Shown here: piece after piece, positions 14,538-14,645 of the stretch
Position numbering within the stretch: position 1 is the stretch's first letter
Layout of the letters: the number at the start of each line of letters is the position of its first letter
Assembly: GCA_049587715.1 (NCBI GenBank)
Contig: JBAVEL010000182.1
Span: 1-14,645, forward strand
Direction: 5' to 3'
DNA: 14,645 nucleotides
From: JBAVEL01 sp049587715
GTDB lineage: Bacteria; Bacteroidota; Ignavibacteria; UBA10030; UBA6906
Made by a program: the position numbers and the translations under genes
Notes under the pieces: generated by a model
Told to the model about the DNA's origin: nothing
The model's input: only the letters and a program-made list of their open reading frames with translations
Database searches by the model: none

Positions 14538-14645
14538 ATGCGACACAGAAAGGCCGGACGAAAACTCAAGCGCACGGCGAGCCACCGAAGGGCCACGCTG
14601 GCGGCCCTCGCCACGGCCGTCCTGCGCCACAAGCGGATCACCACC
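14538..14645 (+). CDS. rplQ: 50S ribosomal protein L17 (5' part, cut by window end)
   Basis: L17 is a large-subunit protein near the tunnel exit. The first 36 codons are present: MRHRKAGRKLKRTASHRRAT, then LAALATAVLRHKRITT, matching the family N-terminus (MRH-KAGRKLNRT-type start). The frame is open to the last base, so the gene runs out of the window and most of it is not seen. GGGAAGA (14526-14532) lies six bases before the ATG. The gap to rpoA is 43 bases with no terminator visible, so it is co-transcribed with rpoA as in other bacteria. Confidence 0.95.
   Translation, partial: MRHRKAGRKLKRTASHRRATLAALATAVLRHKRITT

Overview
The window is a single, uninterrupted, plus-strand run of translation genes: the bacterial S10-spc-alpha ribosomal protein supercluster. 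It starts just before rplC and is cut inside rplQ. Base composition is GC-rich (roughly 60-65 % by eye). Most genes have a recognisable Shine-Dalgarno sequence, and five or six start with GTG. Every gene points the same way, gaps are mostly 5-45 bases, and four gene pairs overlap by 1-4 bases. I see no terminator, no mobile element and no foreign-looking segment.

Layout. S10 part (50-4960): rplC, rplD, rplW, rplB, rpsS, rplV, rpsC, rplP, rpmC, rpsQ. spc part (4986-10803): rplN, rplX, rplE, rpsN, rpsH, rplF, rplR, then a tRNA-Gln(UUG) gene, then rpsE, rpmD, rplO, secY. alpha part (10828-14645): map, infA, rpmJ, rpsM, rpsK, rpsD, rpoA, rplQ (partial). Two entries in this list come from the sequence itself and not from long ORFs: the 37-residue rpmJ and the tRNA. 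Several starts were moved inward from the longest ORF (rplC, rplV, rpsC, rpsE, infA, rpsK, rpsD) on the basis of Shine-Dalgarno position and family N-termini.

Organism. This is a bacterium. The order secY-map-infA-rpmJ-rpsM-rpsK-rpsD-rpoA-rplQ with no adk, the 89-residue zinc-free S14, and an RpoA resembling Chlorobi/Bacteroidetes proteins (as recalled, not searched) point to the FCB superphylum or a relative. The cysteine-containing L36 and S4, the HPH form of the L2 loop, the high GC and the strong Shine-Dalgarno use argue against a typical Bacteroidetes genome. A high-GC lineage near Bacteroidota/Chlorobiota, Gemmatimonadota or Latescibacterota is a reasonable guess. The phylum is not settled by this sequence.

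How the genes work together. The products build both ribosomal subunits: S3, S4, S5, S8, S11, S13, S14, S17 and S19 of the small subunit; L2-L6, L14-L18, L22-L24, L29, L30 and L36 of the large. The same transcript supplies the protein-export channel SecY, methionine aminopeptidase, initiation factor 1 and the RNA polymerase alpha subunit, so transcription, translation, N-terminal maturation and export are made in proportion. The clearest departure from the textbook cluster is the tRNA-Gln gene lodged between rplR and rpsE. I found no evidence for an undescribed system; the other findings are modest variations such as charged tails on L5 and L22, mixed zinc/non-zinc ribosomal proteins, and coupling signals.
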